NCBI GenBank assembly: GCA_964020085.1
Contig: OZ026606.1
Span: 16,986,780-17,050,779 of the forward strand
Source: Micromussa lordhowensis
Taxonomy: Eukaryota > Cnidaria > Anthozoa > Scleractinia > Lobophylliidae
Reading direction: 5' to 3'
Length of the DNA stretch: 64,000 nt
Notes under the pieces: generated by a model
Databases searched by the model: none
What the model was told of the DNA's origin: nothing
The model's input: only the letters and a program-made list of their open reading frames with translations
Shown here: positions 40,545 through 50,281 of the stretch, piece after piece
Numbering within the stretch: the stretch's first letter is position 1
Layout: every line of letters starts with the position of its first letter
Position numbers and translations under genes: made by a program

Positions 40545-43500
40545 GTTGTCGTTTTCTTTAAAGTACTGACTTGCCTGCTAATATCAAGATTATTTCTTTA
40601 TTGCTTTAATTTAAAGTTGTGTGCCAATCTGTAACCAATGCAAAAGAAAGGATTTCCTCTCAGCCATTCAATTATACCAATTTTGAGTTGTTGCTAAGTT
40701 TTCAATCACCATTGTGTTGGAAAGGGTTTTTGTAGCCTGCAAAAACAGCCGTCCTTCTTCGCTCCTGGCCCGAGTGGCGTTTCGCGAGAAGGACGTCTGC
40801 GATTTACCGCCGAAAATTCCATACTGATGACACAAATCTGTCCCGAATCTGGTCATGAATGCTGATTGGTTCGATCGGTAATTATGCATAACTAAGTCCG
40901 TAAATATTCGGGACATTGAATATTCTCACCAAAACAAATACGTGTTATTAAAATGGGGTTGACAGACCTACACGACTCCTATGGTTCTTTGCATTTGTGC
41001 ATTTGCCGTTCTCTTTACGGTCGCTCGACCGTTTTTGTTGCTTCACTTTTTTTTATGAAGGACACTTCATCTTGTGTTATAAGGAGGATTTTCCAGTAGA
41101 GTTGAGCAGTTAGACAGTGCTATGGTAAATTTTCAGAGGTCACAGGTCTGCATGATCTCCGCTATTATCTCCCTGTCACTTCGTCGAGTCTGACGCCTCT
41201 GTAATCTGCCCTGTGTTAAAAGCATTGTTCAGGCTCATTTGTATTGCAAGAAGAGATGTGTTTTTAAGTCTCAAAGTATTTGCTTTCGAGGGGAAAAAAT
41301 AAAATTTACCATGAACATGTTGCTTACTTGCATTCTATATTGTGACACTGGGCGCGGCTGTGATTAGAACTGTTTGCAAGCACAGTAGGTAGATTCTTAT
41401 CACGGATATCATATTTGTCGCCGTACGTTCTTCTTCGGAGATGCCGTAGCTTTACTTCGAGAAAGCTATACGTCTGTCTAGAGATATTAAGCTTCTTGCA
41501 GCTATCTGAAAAAAGTTGTCATCAAGAAATTGTCGACTACGCAAGTCACTTTCCATGGTAATAATGACAACCACTCGCTTCACGATTTGCTTTTTACATG
41601 ACAGACAGTAGAATTTGTTGAGTTTGACAGGAGAAAGTAGAACAAATGTTCGAGATATCGCGGTATCTTTTGCAGGAGCTCAGTGATCTTAATATCACTA
41701 AGTCCTCATATAGTATCTGTCACCCTTTTCAGTGCCTCTTCTGCAAAGAATGCAAGTTTTTTCCTGATCATGAATATTCATCTCCTCAGGGAAGAAACCG
41801 CAAATGTTAATTTATGCATATTTTGCAGATTTGAGGCAACATTACAAAGTTCACACTTATGTCATCAGTATGGAATTTTTGGCGGTAAATCGCAGACGTC
41901 CGTCTCGCGAAACGCCACTGGGGCCGAAAGCGAAGAAGGACGGCTGTTTTCACAGGCTAGGGTTTTTGAAGGTTTCCCGAGAACTGAAAAATGTCTTCAG
42001 ATACTTTGAAAGAGGACTACTGACAGCAATATTGATTTTTACGTCAAAGGTTTCTTGTTTCCACTTTGCAACAGCTTGTCCCTTCAGATTCTTTGGATTG
42101 AACTGCAGCAGGGAGTGTCATTGTCAGAACGGTGGAGCATGTGACCCACGGGATGGACTGTGTACTTGCCCTCCAGGATGGATGGGAACATTCTGTCAGC
42201 AGCGTAAGTGTATCTTCATATTAAATACAACTGTGTGTATGTGTTGGAAACAGGATAATAATTATCCTGTTTCCTGTTATCCTGTTTCTGTTACTATACT
42301 AATTATTAGTATTGTAACGATTGTGAAATATCTCTCCGGAAATCAAGCGTCACGTTCTGTATGCTCCAAATGAGTAGGTCTGTTTATCTTTTGTCCGAAA
42401 GATCTTTATAGCCAATCAGCTTACGTTTGATCAAGGTGTGCCCGTAAGATAAGAGACAATTGACTGTAGTCTTAGCTTTTTGGTCAGAGTTTTAGCTGAA
42501 CCTTGTTCTGTGCGCAATCGGAAAAATTAAAATACCTGGAGGGGATCGGCAACAGTGTGGGCTCCTCTCTTATTCCCCGCATATGTATTACTGACAGCAA
42601 CTGTTAGTCTGAGCTCTTGCCATAGGTTTGTGTTCTCTAACTGTCAGTACCGTAGTACCTGTCTTTATTTGCTTTCAAAGTCCTCAAAACAAACGTCGAA
42701 AACTCACGATTCACAATGGTTCAAGCTCAAGGGCACACTGATCAACCGCACGGCCTCGGTCGATGAATAAAATCACAACTGAATGAAACTCTTCGCTTCC
42801 ATCAAATATCATCAAAAGCTTACACGTGTAAGCTTATATAACTTACGTATGGGAGGAGGTTTTCTGAAAATTACAAACAAGGAAGTTAGGGTCCAAATGC
42901 TTTGTTTGAACAGCGAAGGCAAAATCTAACTTACCGAACTGTTTGCTTCTAAAGGAATGGCACAATAACTTCACAATAAACTCCTCCGACAAAAACAAAC
43001 CGCTCGCTCAAAAACACACAGCGATCAAAGTTCAATGTTCACGTCACGTGATAAGCGAAAATTCTACCAAGAGGAGTCGGGAGGGACACTAACAGAGCCA
43101 CGAAAGTGACTACTTTCACTTGTTACCTAAAAGGGACATAGTCATGACATTTTGCTACATCTTAAGTCATCAGTACAAAGAATTATGAGTAAGTGAAAAC
43201 TTCCTTCGCTCTTACAAAAACACTTAATCAAGATATTACTGAATTTTTGGAGGTGTGAGCCAATTGTTATTTTAATTATTAGTTTTTAGTGATTTTTTTT
43301 CAATTTTGAAAATGTCTACCGTTACATCATTTATTGTCTTCAGCATGCATAACTCATTTACATCCCTTTTATATCTTTCAATCAATGTAAATAAGTTTTT
43401 GTGACATTGACGTTTTGAATTCATGCTTTTAACCTAGAACCTTTTTCTTTACCTTGTAATAAGTTAAACATGGTCAGTACATATTTCATTGCTTCTGTCA

Positions 43501-45962
43501 TTGTTACAGGGTGTTTCCATGGTTCTTATGGGCAGAACTGTTCAAACATTTGCAAGTGTACTAATACCTGCGACTGTGATCCAGAAACTGGCGAGTGTCC
43601 CATAGAAAACAATCCCACTATGCTGATTATTACTCAGAGATGTAAGTCAGAAAAATTCAACACTGTATAACTGTATCGAGTTTGGTTCGGCACATGAGTG
43701 GAGCGGCATTTGGACCGGGCCTTCAATACGAACTTGAAAATGGTTAATTTTAGCAGCATCGACAGCACGGGTTCTGGAAAAGGGTCCTATGTTTTTAAAA
43801 GAAGAGGAAAGATGTCGAAAAAAAAAACGTCGATTGACGTGGCGTTGAACTATCCTCTAGTGCAATAGTCTGGACTTGCGTGCGGCGAAGCACGTTAATC
43901 GCTTGCGCCAACTGAGCAGGGTTAGTTATGAGAGACAATTTTACATGTTTATTACACGGTTGTTTCGGTTCCATAACTACTTTATACTAATCGAAGGTGG
44001 CCTTAAATACGAACTTGAAAACGTTTTCTATTTGCAGTATCGCCAGCACGGGTTCTTGGAAAGGGTGCTTTGGTTTAAAAAAAAAAGGGGAGAGAGAACG
44101 CGAAAAGAAAAACATTCGGCCTGAGGTGGTGTCGAACCAACCCTCTAGAAAAACAATGAATGGCCTGCAGAGCAACGCGTAGATCGCTTGCGCCAACAAA
44201 GCAACTGTTAGCAACTTAGGCTAATTTGATTGTAATACTGGTTTCGGCTCCATCAACTGGCGGTTAAAGTGATGCTTCACTGGTTTCATTGTTCAGCGAA
44301 ACAAAAGACTTCTTTTGTTTCTCGTGCGACAAAAGATGCCAGCAGAAAACGGGAGGTTTTTTCGCATACGTTATTTCTCGAAAATGAAGAGCAAACCATC
44401 GAAAAAAAATACATGGTGATGCTATTCAATTGAAAACCACATGCAAAAATCCAGGCACTTTTGAGGAAAAAACACACACACACACACAAAATCGTCACTT
44501 AGCACCCTTTTGCACTCACCCCTTCAATTATTCCATGAGCCCGAGTTGGATATGAAGTGATCAAATAATCAATGAGCACGTAGCGTGAGTTGGTTATAAC
44601 CACTTCATATCCAACAAGGGCGAATGGAATAATTGTTTTAGTAAATTCTCAAACCGGGTTTTGCCGCAGATTTTTATTTCGGCCCTTATAGAGGGCTGAA
44701 GTTGAAAACTTTGTGCAGAAAATTTTAAACTTGGCGCACTATTTTCCATATGACGTAAAACTCCGACTATTGGCTCATAGTCGGAGTTTTTTAGCCAATC
44801 AAAAAGCTAGAAATGCAATAGCCGTAGCTGAGAATTTACTAAAGTGCATTTTACTTCTTTTGGTCTGATGTATCCTCTGTACCAGCTGTAATGCTTTTCT
44901 TACATTGACAGTTTTGTGAGTTTGGTGTTTAGTCAAGACTAGTTACATGTACCTCAATTGAAAGCAAAGAATTGATTTTGTAAAAGTTTATGGAATTCAA
45001 AAGTAATTCATTTATTTATTACAATTCATGGCAATAAGAATACAAATACAAAAGAAAAAGTGAAAAGCGAAAAGCTGTTGGAGGTACACAAAAGAGCCAT
45101 AGACCCCATACAAGCCAAACCACCACAAGACCAAAGCAAAAATCACATATCAAAAAATTTTCTTCTTTAAGGGCTGCAGTGTGAGTTTGATTCAAAGATG
45201 AAAGTAATCTCACTGAAGGCCTCTGTGAAGCAAACCAACAATGCAAAAGCAACAGACGTGGAAAAAGAATTCAGGTAATTTCAACCACTACACCCATGTG
45301 TTCAGTACTTCTCAGGTTGCAATATAAGGTGCCATTTCCATGATGTATGTGATTGTATTATTTTTGTAAATACATAATGTGTGGTTGTAGTAGAAAAGAT
45401 CAGAAAGAATTGGTTGAAAAACAGTAAGTAAAATTAATTCAACATCAAGTAACCTACAACTTGTTTGGGCTGCTTTCAGTTACTACCAGGGTGCAGGGAA
45501 ACAATTTTCTGGTTGCCCTTCAAGCAAGCCTATGATCTAACAATACTTTTGTTATTTGAATTTCCTCAAAACATTTTCCCAGTAAACTTCACCCTCCCAT
45601 TGGGCAAGTAAAGACAGAACCCACTAGCCCAGCTTCAAAATCCCACAGCCAGGGGCCATTGAAGTTGATAATGTTGACCAGTATAATTTATGACGGTATA
45701 CAAAGTGTTTGACTGTGTTGTTTGCTGTTGTGACCAAACTATTAATCATGTTAAAGACCTTTGTTTCTTTTCTTTATTCCTTTTCAGTAAGCTGTTTGTT
45801 TGGTTTGTGGCAGTGATCAGTCTCTGTGGGATCAGCATATTAGGTAATCTCGTTCTGATATACCTGGCATGTAATCAAGCCACAAGGAGGGCTGTGTGGG
45901 CATACCGGAAAGGAGAACAGGAGCTTCTTTTTAGTGGGGATGATGATGACGATACTTTGTGA
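38581..45962 (+). CDS. Membrane protein with EGF-like modules, 3' exons (partial)
   Basis: Visible exons: 38581-38628, 42075-42203, 43510-43641 and the last coding exon 45788-45962. The first three are phase 1 at both ends and encode DGCLCFPGWKGENCSE, then ACPFRFFGLNCSRECHCQNG...TCPPGWMGTFCQQ, then RCFHGSYGQNCSNICKCTNT...GECP, which are EGF or laminin-EGF-type modules as in MEGF-like receptors. The last exon encodes a hydrophobic span (LFVWFVAVISLCGISILGN onward), a short basic tail (NQATRRAVWAYRKGEQELL) and the acidic end SGDDDDDTL. This is a single-pass type I topology with extracellular EGF modules. The phase of the third exon (1) does not fit the last exon (2), so at least one exon between 43641 and 45788 was missed. 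The 5' part lies in or beyond the gap. Ligand and family name are not known. Confidence 0.7.
38781..38854 (-). ncRNA. Hammerhead-ribozyme-like motif of the minus Penelope copy
   Basis: This is the mirror image of the motif at 40474-40547 with no difference noticed in the core: CTGAAGA at 38833-38827, GAAA at 38809-38806 and the GTC cleavage triplet at 38802-38800 on the minus strand. It lies at the 3' end of the minus copy, in the same place as in the plus copy. Confidence 0.55.
40474..40547 (+). ncRNA. Hammerhead-ribozyme-like motif (type I) of the plus Penelope copy
   Basis: Order of parts: stem I 5' strand AACGCTTTGAA (40474-40484), internal loop, TAA, core CTGAAGA (40495-40501, fitting CUGANGA), stem II GACAGA-AGTT-TCTGTC, core GAAA (40519-40522), a minimal palindromic stem III ACATGT ending in the GTC triplet (C17 at 40528), then TTA, loop, and stem I 3' strand TTAAAAGTGTT (40537-40547). 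The two distal stem I strands pair at 10 of 11 positions including one G-U. A stem III this short usually works only in dimeric form. One extra U between CUGAAGA and stem II departs from the canonical fold, so activity is uncertain. Hammerheads in Penelope-like elements are established knowledge. Confidence 0.6.
40733..41959. mobile_element. Non-autonomous element with about 105-bp inverted ends and a 9-bp target duplication (MULE-type)
   Basis: The direct repeat GGGTTTTTG at 40724-40732 and 41960-41968 flanks a 1227-bp element. Its ends start TAGCCTGCAAAAACAGCCGT and finish ACGGCTGTTTTCACAGGCTA and stay inverted-complementary for about 105 bp with around 90 percent identity, through a TGGCGTTTCGCGAGA block and CATACTGATGACA. 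A 9-bp duplication with long inverted ends fits Mutator-like elements. Its termini are unrelated to those of the 16.1-19.5 kb MULE. Interior frames show no transposase. Confidence 0.8.
43690..44260 (-). mobile_element. Tandem pair of tRNA-related SINE-like repeats
   Basis: Two about 290-bp copies share, in order, TTCAATACGAACTTGAAAA or TTAAATACGAACTTGAAAA, CAGCACGGGTTCT, a purine-rich run, GTGTTGAAC or GTGTCGAACC, CCCTCTAG and GCTTGCGCCAAC. On the minus strand TTGGCGCAAGCGAT resembles a box A and GGTTCGACACC a box B, so a tRNA-derived origin is likely. They lie in an intron of the EGF gene. Confidence 0.5.
44527..44634. repeat. Foldback repeat
   Basis: AATTATTCCAT and GTTGGATATGAAGTG on the left are mirrored by CACTTCATATCCAAC and ATGGAATAATT on the right. 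Confidence 0.65.
44636..44843. mobile_element. MITE with TTTTAGTAAATTCTCA ends
   Basis: TTTTAGTAAATTCTCA (44636-44651) and TGAGAATTTACTAAA (44829-44843) are inverted repeats. An internal AAAACTCCGACTAT / ATAGTCGGAGTTTT hairpin lies at about 44756-44793. It abuts the foldback repeat on its left. The terminal motif resembles the other TTAGTA-type elements in this window. Confidence 0.65.
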
Positions 45963-47823
45963 TGTAGAGCCAATGATGTATTCGCATTACAGTATTTCAA
46001 TTATGATTCTTATCTTTATATTTTTAACAAATAGTACAGTCAGACCATGCTTTCTCAAAGCCTTAGGGAATGAGGGTGGTGAATGGTAAATGTGAGACTT
46101 TGCGAGACTTAAAAGTGTTAAGTGCGTTAAGTGCTTTTTTTTTTATCAAGACTTTAAAGAGTTTTAAATGCAAAGACAAGACTTTCAGATTCTAAGACAT
46201 TCAGAGTAATTGATTAAAAAACTGGTACTTCGAGACTTCCTTAGCCTTGCTAAAAATCAAGAATGCAAGACGCTTTGTGAAAAGACGCACATACATGTAG
46301 CCACTAAAAACGTGATACTGCAAGACCTGTGGAATTCAACAAAAATTTTGACCCATTTAAGACCCATTGAAGGCCCATTCACCCCTCCTAACAATAGTTC
46401 CATATGTCTGGGGTTTGAAAATGTTCTGCTGATTTCTATCTTTATTCTGTTAGTCAATAGGCTAAGTACAGTGAAAAATAGTTTGGGTTTGAGATAGTTG
46501 ATACCAATAGTAAGTGACTGAAAAAGCGCATCCAGGGGAAAATGATTTGAGTTGGGAATTAACCAAGTTCAAGTTAGCGAGGTTCTTCATATTTTACTAA
46601 GTAACATGGAACTAATACTGGTCCTGTTAACCTTAACAAGAAATGTAATATATATTTGTAACTTTTCTAAGATTGTACAGGTTTACCTTTGGTCAGGACT
46701 AATGTAAAGATTAGAACATTAAATGTTCTACTTTCTAATACATTTTTTTGTAATAAGGGTATATTTTAAAATCATCAAATCTGAGCTGTATGTATACAAA
46801 TTTATGCATTAGAGGTATAATAGTGTTATTATAATATAGTTATAGTTAGTGTATGCATTTAACTGGGTATTTAAACAGAACTATTAGACACCAATTTTTA
46901 GAATAAAAATAAAATTTGAAACTCAGGTGTGATCGATACTACTTTTCAATTGGTTTGTACTTATGATCTATTGGAGGACAGATGCATAGATGATGTAATT
47001 AACATTCTTTGTTGTTCTTTTATTATGTAACACATCAAGTAGATATCATGTTGCTGTGTGTCTGTTTTTAAGTAATAGTTCACAGATGACATCAAAATAT
47101 GGTAAGAACACACTTAGCTATCGTCGCCATGATGTGTGCCACTTTTTTGTTTTTGACATCTGTGATCGATTACTGAAGAGATGCACAGCAACATGGAATC
47201 TATTTGTTAAATAGTGGCCAAAATATTGTTATGCACGGCGATGAATGATGGAGTATTGCATGTTACACCCCATGCATTTTTCAGGGACACCTGACTTACC
47301 TGTATCATTAATTTTATCAAAAGGTTAACTGTATAATCCAAGGTCCTAATCTTAGAAAGATCATGAGGTCATAACACTTCCTACCAGCGTGAAAATTGAG
47401 GTCTCGCAGCAACCACAAATAAGTTTTTCAAAATCTTTGGGTTTGCAGATAAGTACTCCATTTTCTCCCTACCCCTGCTTAATTTCTGAATTTTTGACTT
47501 TGACCTACTTTTTCATGGAAAAATGTGGAATTAACATGGCTTCATGGCATTAACACATAGACCTATATGGCCACTCTAAAATCCAAATCCACAAGATGTC
47601 AGCATTGAGTGGAGTTATCTCCTGCCTAACCGAAAAGGTTCCACAGATTCATCCATCACAATTGCAGCAAATACATAGACTCTCCCCGACCTCCAATTTA
47701 ACCAAAGTAAGTTTCAAACTAGTAGGGAGAGACTCCCAGATGAAAAGAACGGGGATGCTCCTCAGAAAATTTGAATTAAACCCCTAAAGAAGACCAATCT
47801 GGGTGTGGCTTGGGCACTAGTGC
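45963..47823. other. 3' UTR of the EGF gene and intergenic DNA
   Basis: Probably transcribed for the first 950 bp: an AATAAA at 46902-46907 is the first convincing polyadenylation signal after the stop. Further on there is only AT-rich sequence with no recognised exon or repeat. Confidence 0.4.
46902..46907 (+). terminator. Possible polyadenylation signal of the EGF gene
   Basis: AATAAA in GAATAAAAATAAAATTTG, 940 nt after the stop codon; a second overlapping AATAAA follows six bases later. Confidence 0.4.
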
Positions 47824-47830
47824 AATAGTT

Positions 47831-47939
47831 AACAACTATTCACCTCAGTGTCGGTGGCTAGCGGTGGATATTTACTGAGCTGCAAAGCGGCGAGGTAAAT
47901 ATCCACCGCTAGCCACTGACACTGAGGTGAATAGTTGTT
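47831..47939. mobile_element. Long-arm palindrome (45-bp arms)
   Basis: Arms 47831-47875 and 47895-47939 are reverse complements with a single mismatch (GTGTCGGTGGCTAGC against GCTAGCCACTGACAC), separated by only 19 bp. It would form a strong hairpin. Near-perfect arms suggest a recent insertion. Confidence 0.8.
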
Positions 47940-48135
47940 TTAGTTTATACTAAAACAGTGAGATAATAAACACCAAAAACAAATTAATTTGGATGATTTC
48001 TTCACTTTTCACGGATGCAAACCGGACGCCATTTTCTCTTGAGTTGCTCAGAGGTAAATAGCACAGGATATCCGGAGTTTGACGAGCCAATCAGCGTGCG
48101 GCATCAACGCTATCCACTGTTTTAGTATATACTAA
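47938..48135. mobile_element. MITE with TTTTAGTTTATACTAAAACAG ends
   Basis: The left end TTTTAGTTTATACTAA and right end TTTTAGTATATACTAA are themselves palindromic, and CAGTG / CACTG stand just inside in inverted order. It directly follows the long-arm palindrome, so both may be parts of one composite. Confidence 0.6.
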
Positions 48136-49082
48136 TCTCAATTACCAATTACCAGGCTAGTAGACCATACTTGAGAGGGCAGCGAAAATCGAACCTAAAA
48201 TCAAAAATGAGTGTTTTTGTTAATACTGTTACCTCTTTGAGTACACCTTCAAAGATACTTTGACAGCTACAAAATAGTGGCAATCCATCCTGAACACCCT
48301 AAGTGACACCAAAATCCTTGATTTAAAGATGATTTCCAGTCCATATTACGCAGTCTCAGCACCCAAATGTTTAAAAGGTTCCCATTCGATGGAATGTGAA
48401 TCAATGTTATTTCGTTACGAACCACATACTGTGTCTTTGCAACCTTTCAAATTCTTTTTCCAACAGCTTCTTTGATTTTTACAGCTGCAAAGTTGTTTCA
48501 CCAAGTGCTATGAGAAAGAATGAAGCATAAAGCGTCGACCGCTTCGCATTCCATAATGGCGGTTGTTTTGAAACTTTTAATTTACTTTATGTAAGTAGTT
48601 TTGATGTCTTACATGAAACAAAACAAAAAATGCAAACAAACTTGAAGCGAAACAATGGGTATCCCCCGACCTGTTCACATGGGAGGCCCCCCTGGTGTGA
48701 AATAAGTGAGTACTTTGTATAATTGGACAAATTTGACATTTCATGTTGAAAAGTTCCAGTGCAGTGGAAATATTACACCCTGTCCTAGAAAATGTACTGA
48801 ATATGGATATACCATTTTTGATCAGGATCCCTCAGATCAAAACCTTTTTTGGCATGACATCCCTAAAGGTTATTTTGGGGCAGAACCAGCACTGGGTGAG
48901 TTCCAGACATACCACACTTTACTTAAGTATACATAAATCTAATGTCTCTATTTTGACAATTGTACAAAACTTTCACAATACGTTCTCAAACTCGGTCTTA
49001 ATTAGTATAGATTTTGGCGATTTTACTTCTCTGTTTACTCCTTAGTTTTTGTTTCGATCGAGAAGATATATCAGGCACTTAA
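48136..49082. other. Intergenic, nothing recognised
   Basis: A protein-like frame at 48706-48936 (VEKFQCSGNITPCPRKCTEY and onward) has several cysteines but no recognised domain and no splice partners. No supported gene. Confidence 0.35.
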
Positions 49083-49194
49083 GACAGTGTTTCATCAGCT
49101 ATCCAAACACCTCGAATTTCATCAAAAATACTCCGCTGTGAGTCATATTTTTAACTCCCTTCTCGGTGTTTGGATATCCCGATGAAACACTGTC
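49083..49194. mobile_element. Foldback element with GACAGTGTTTCATC arms
   Basis: GACAGTGTTTCATCAGC plus ATCCAAACACC at 49083-49111 is mirrored by GGTGTTTGGATATCCC plus GATGAAACACTGTC at 49165-49194. A weaker GATATATCA / TGATATAT pair lies just outside. Confidence 0.7.
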
Positions 49195-49858
49195 TCTCGT
49201 GTTTGATATATTACATAGGCTTCAGAGAAAGTCACAGATAACTATGATTTCTGTAACTTCCAAGCAGCTAAAAATAGATCATTACCAATAACAAAATGAC
49301 TAGGATGCAGTGCTTTCAATAAGATTTGAAGTAGGTGGCTACCTTGGAACAGCACCCGCCGGAGTAATATGAGAAGCCCACCAGAATTTCTCTCTGGAGA
49401 ATTTTTAAAAGTTAAATCTACCCGCCGACTTTCAACAGAATACCCGCCGGAGCTCCGGCAGGTGCCGGGTCCTATTGAAAGCACTGAGGATGCTACATAA
49501 GATCTGAGTGGTCAACAAAATCCTTCACCAAGTCATATGACCAAGTCCACACTTTTGAAGTGATGTAAGTGCATGACCACTATAAACAAGATTTACATTT
49601 ACATTTACATGTTACGATATATTAAAAATACAAGAATTTCTCCATTACATTAGCATAAGTAGTTTGTAAGAAAAAACCGACAATGTTCTGTTAATCATTT
49701 CACTACAATGTCGAGTTGTAAATTGTCTTCTTCTTCTAGTGCACTATAGCTCGTTGCAAACAGAGCGACGTCGGGAAAAATCTATAATTATTATAAATGT
49801 CACCTCATTCACCACCGAAAAGCAGCATTTCGTCCAAACGTTTTTGGAGGAGACTCAA
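49195..49858. other. Spacer downstream of the first C19orf12-like gene
   Basis: Contains a TTTACATTTACA simple repeat near 49591 and otherwise unrecognised sequence. It should carry the 3' UTR of the gene at 49859-50281. Confidence 0.4.
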
Positions 49859-50281
49859 TCAACGAGGCATTTGAATACGCATCTGATCCCTCAAAAACAA
49901 AACCATTCTATCGATAAGTTGTTGTCGAATTAACAAGCCAGGGCCGCCACTTAGAAAAGTGATCAAAGCCAAATAGTCGTCGATTCTCAAATTGTCAATG
50001 ATATCCTTCATAGTGTCGTACAGGAGCTGTCTTTCATGAGCGTTCATGTCTTTGATAATCTGCGAAACAGGCTTGAAAGATCCGGCGCTCGAATAAGCCA
50101 GCGCTCCCCCGACTGCTCCTCCGACGAGGAACCCCGCTGGACCCGCCACAAGGCCTCCGACTGCTGTGGTTATTCCTGCGACTAGACCACCAAACCCACT
50201 GCTTTTTATGGTGGCTTTGAGTTCGTCTTCATCAGCCAAAATGGCCATTACACGCTGCAGATCAGTTGGAGAAATTGGCAT
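49859..50281 (-). CDS. C19orf12-like protein 1 (140 aa)
   Basis: A single uninterrupted frame from ATG to TGA. Residues about 30-65 form a glycine-zipper hydrophobic hairpin, GFGGLVAGITTAVGGLVAG followed by PAGFLVGGAVGGALA, then SFKPVSQIIKDMNAHERQLL, closely following the human C19orf12 pattern ([29 protein letters not shown], Q-Q-LF). Human C19orf12 is a small membrane-associated protein of mitochondria and ER, linked to neurodegeneration with brain iron accumulation and thought to act in lipid handling. The length matches the family (about 140-150). A paralogue lies 2.1 kb away on the same strand. Further 5' noncoding exons cannot be excluded. Confidence 0.88.
   Translation of the reverse strand: MPISPTDLQRVMAILADEDELKATIKSSGFGGLVAGITTAVGGLVAGPAGFLVGGAVGGALAYSSAGSFKPVSQIIKDMNAHERQLLYDTMKDIIDNLRIDDYLALITFLSGGPGLLIRQQLIDRMVLFLRDQMRIQMPR

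Larger units (their letters stand above)
38767..40563. mobile_element. Two Penelope-like retroelement copies in head-to-head inverted orientation
   Basis: The minus-strand copy (38767 to about 39570) and the plus-strand copy (about 39575-40563) are near-identical reverse complements over about 750 bp. Both encode NLFPAHLIERVVNRY-like or matching sequence and the GIY-YIG endonuclease with CYVGETTRHFSTRVREHL and the downstream glutamate in LKIKEAFHI; GIY-YIG is the hallmark endonuclease of Penelope-like elements. The plus copy keeps a little more of the reverse transcriptase (NHKLPFLDVLV) but has an 8-bp deletion shifting the frame after LQNSE. Neither is complete. The pair sits in the intron between the first two visible EGF exons. 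Confidence 0.88.

Noticed and set aside
48706..48936. Cysteine-containing frame as a secreted small protein
   Set aside because: No signal peptide, no splice partner, and an overlapping alternative frame of equal length.
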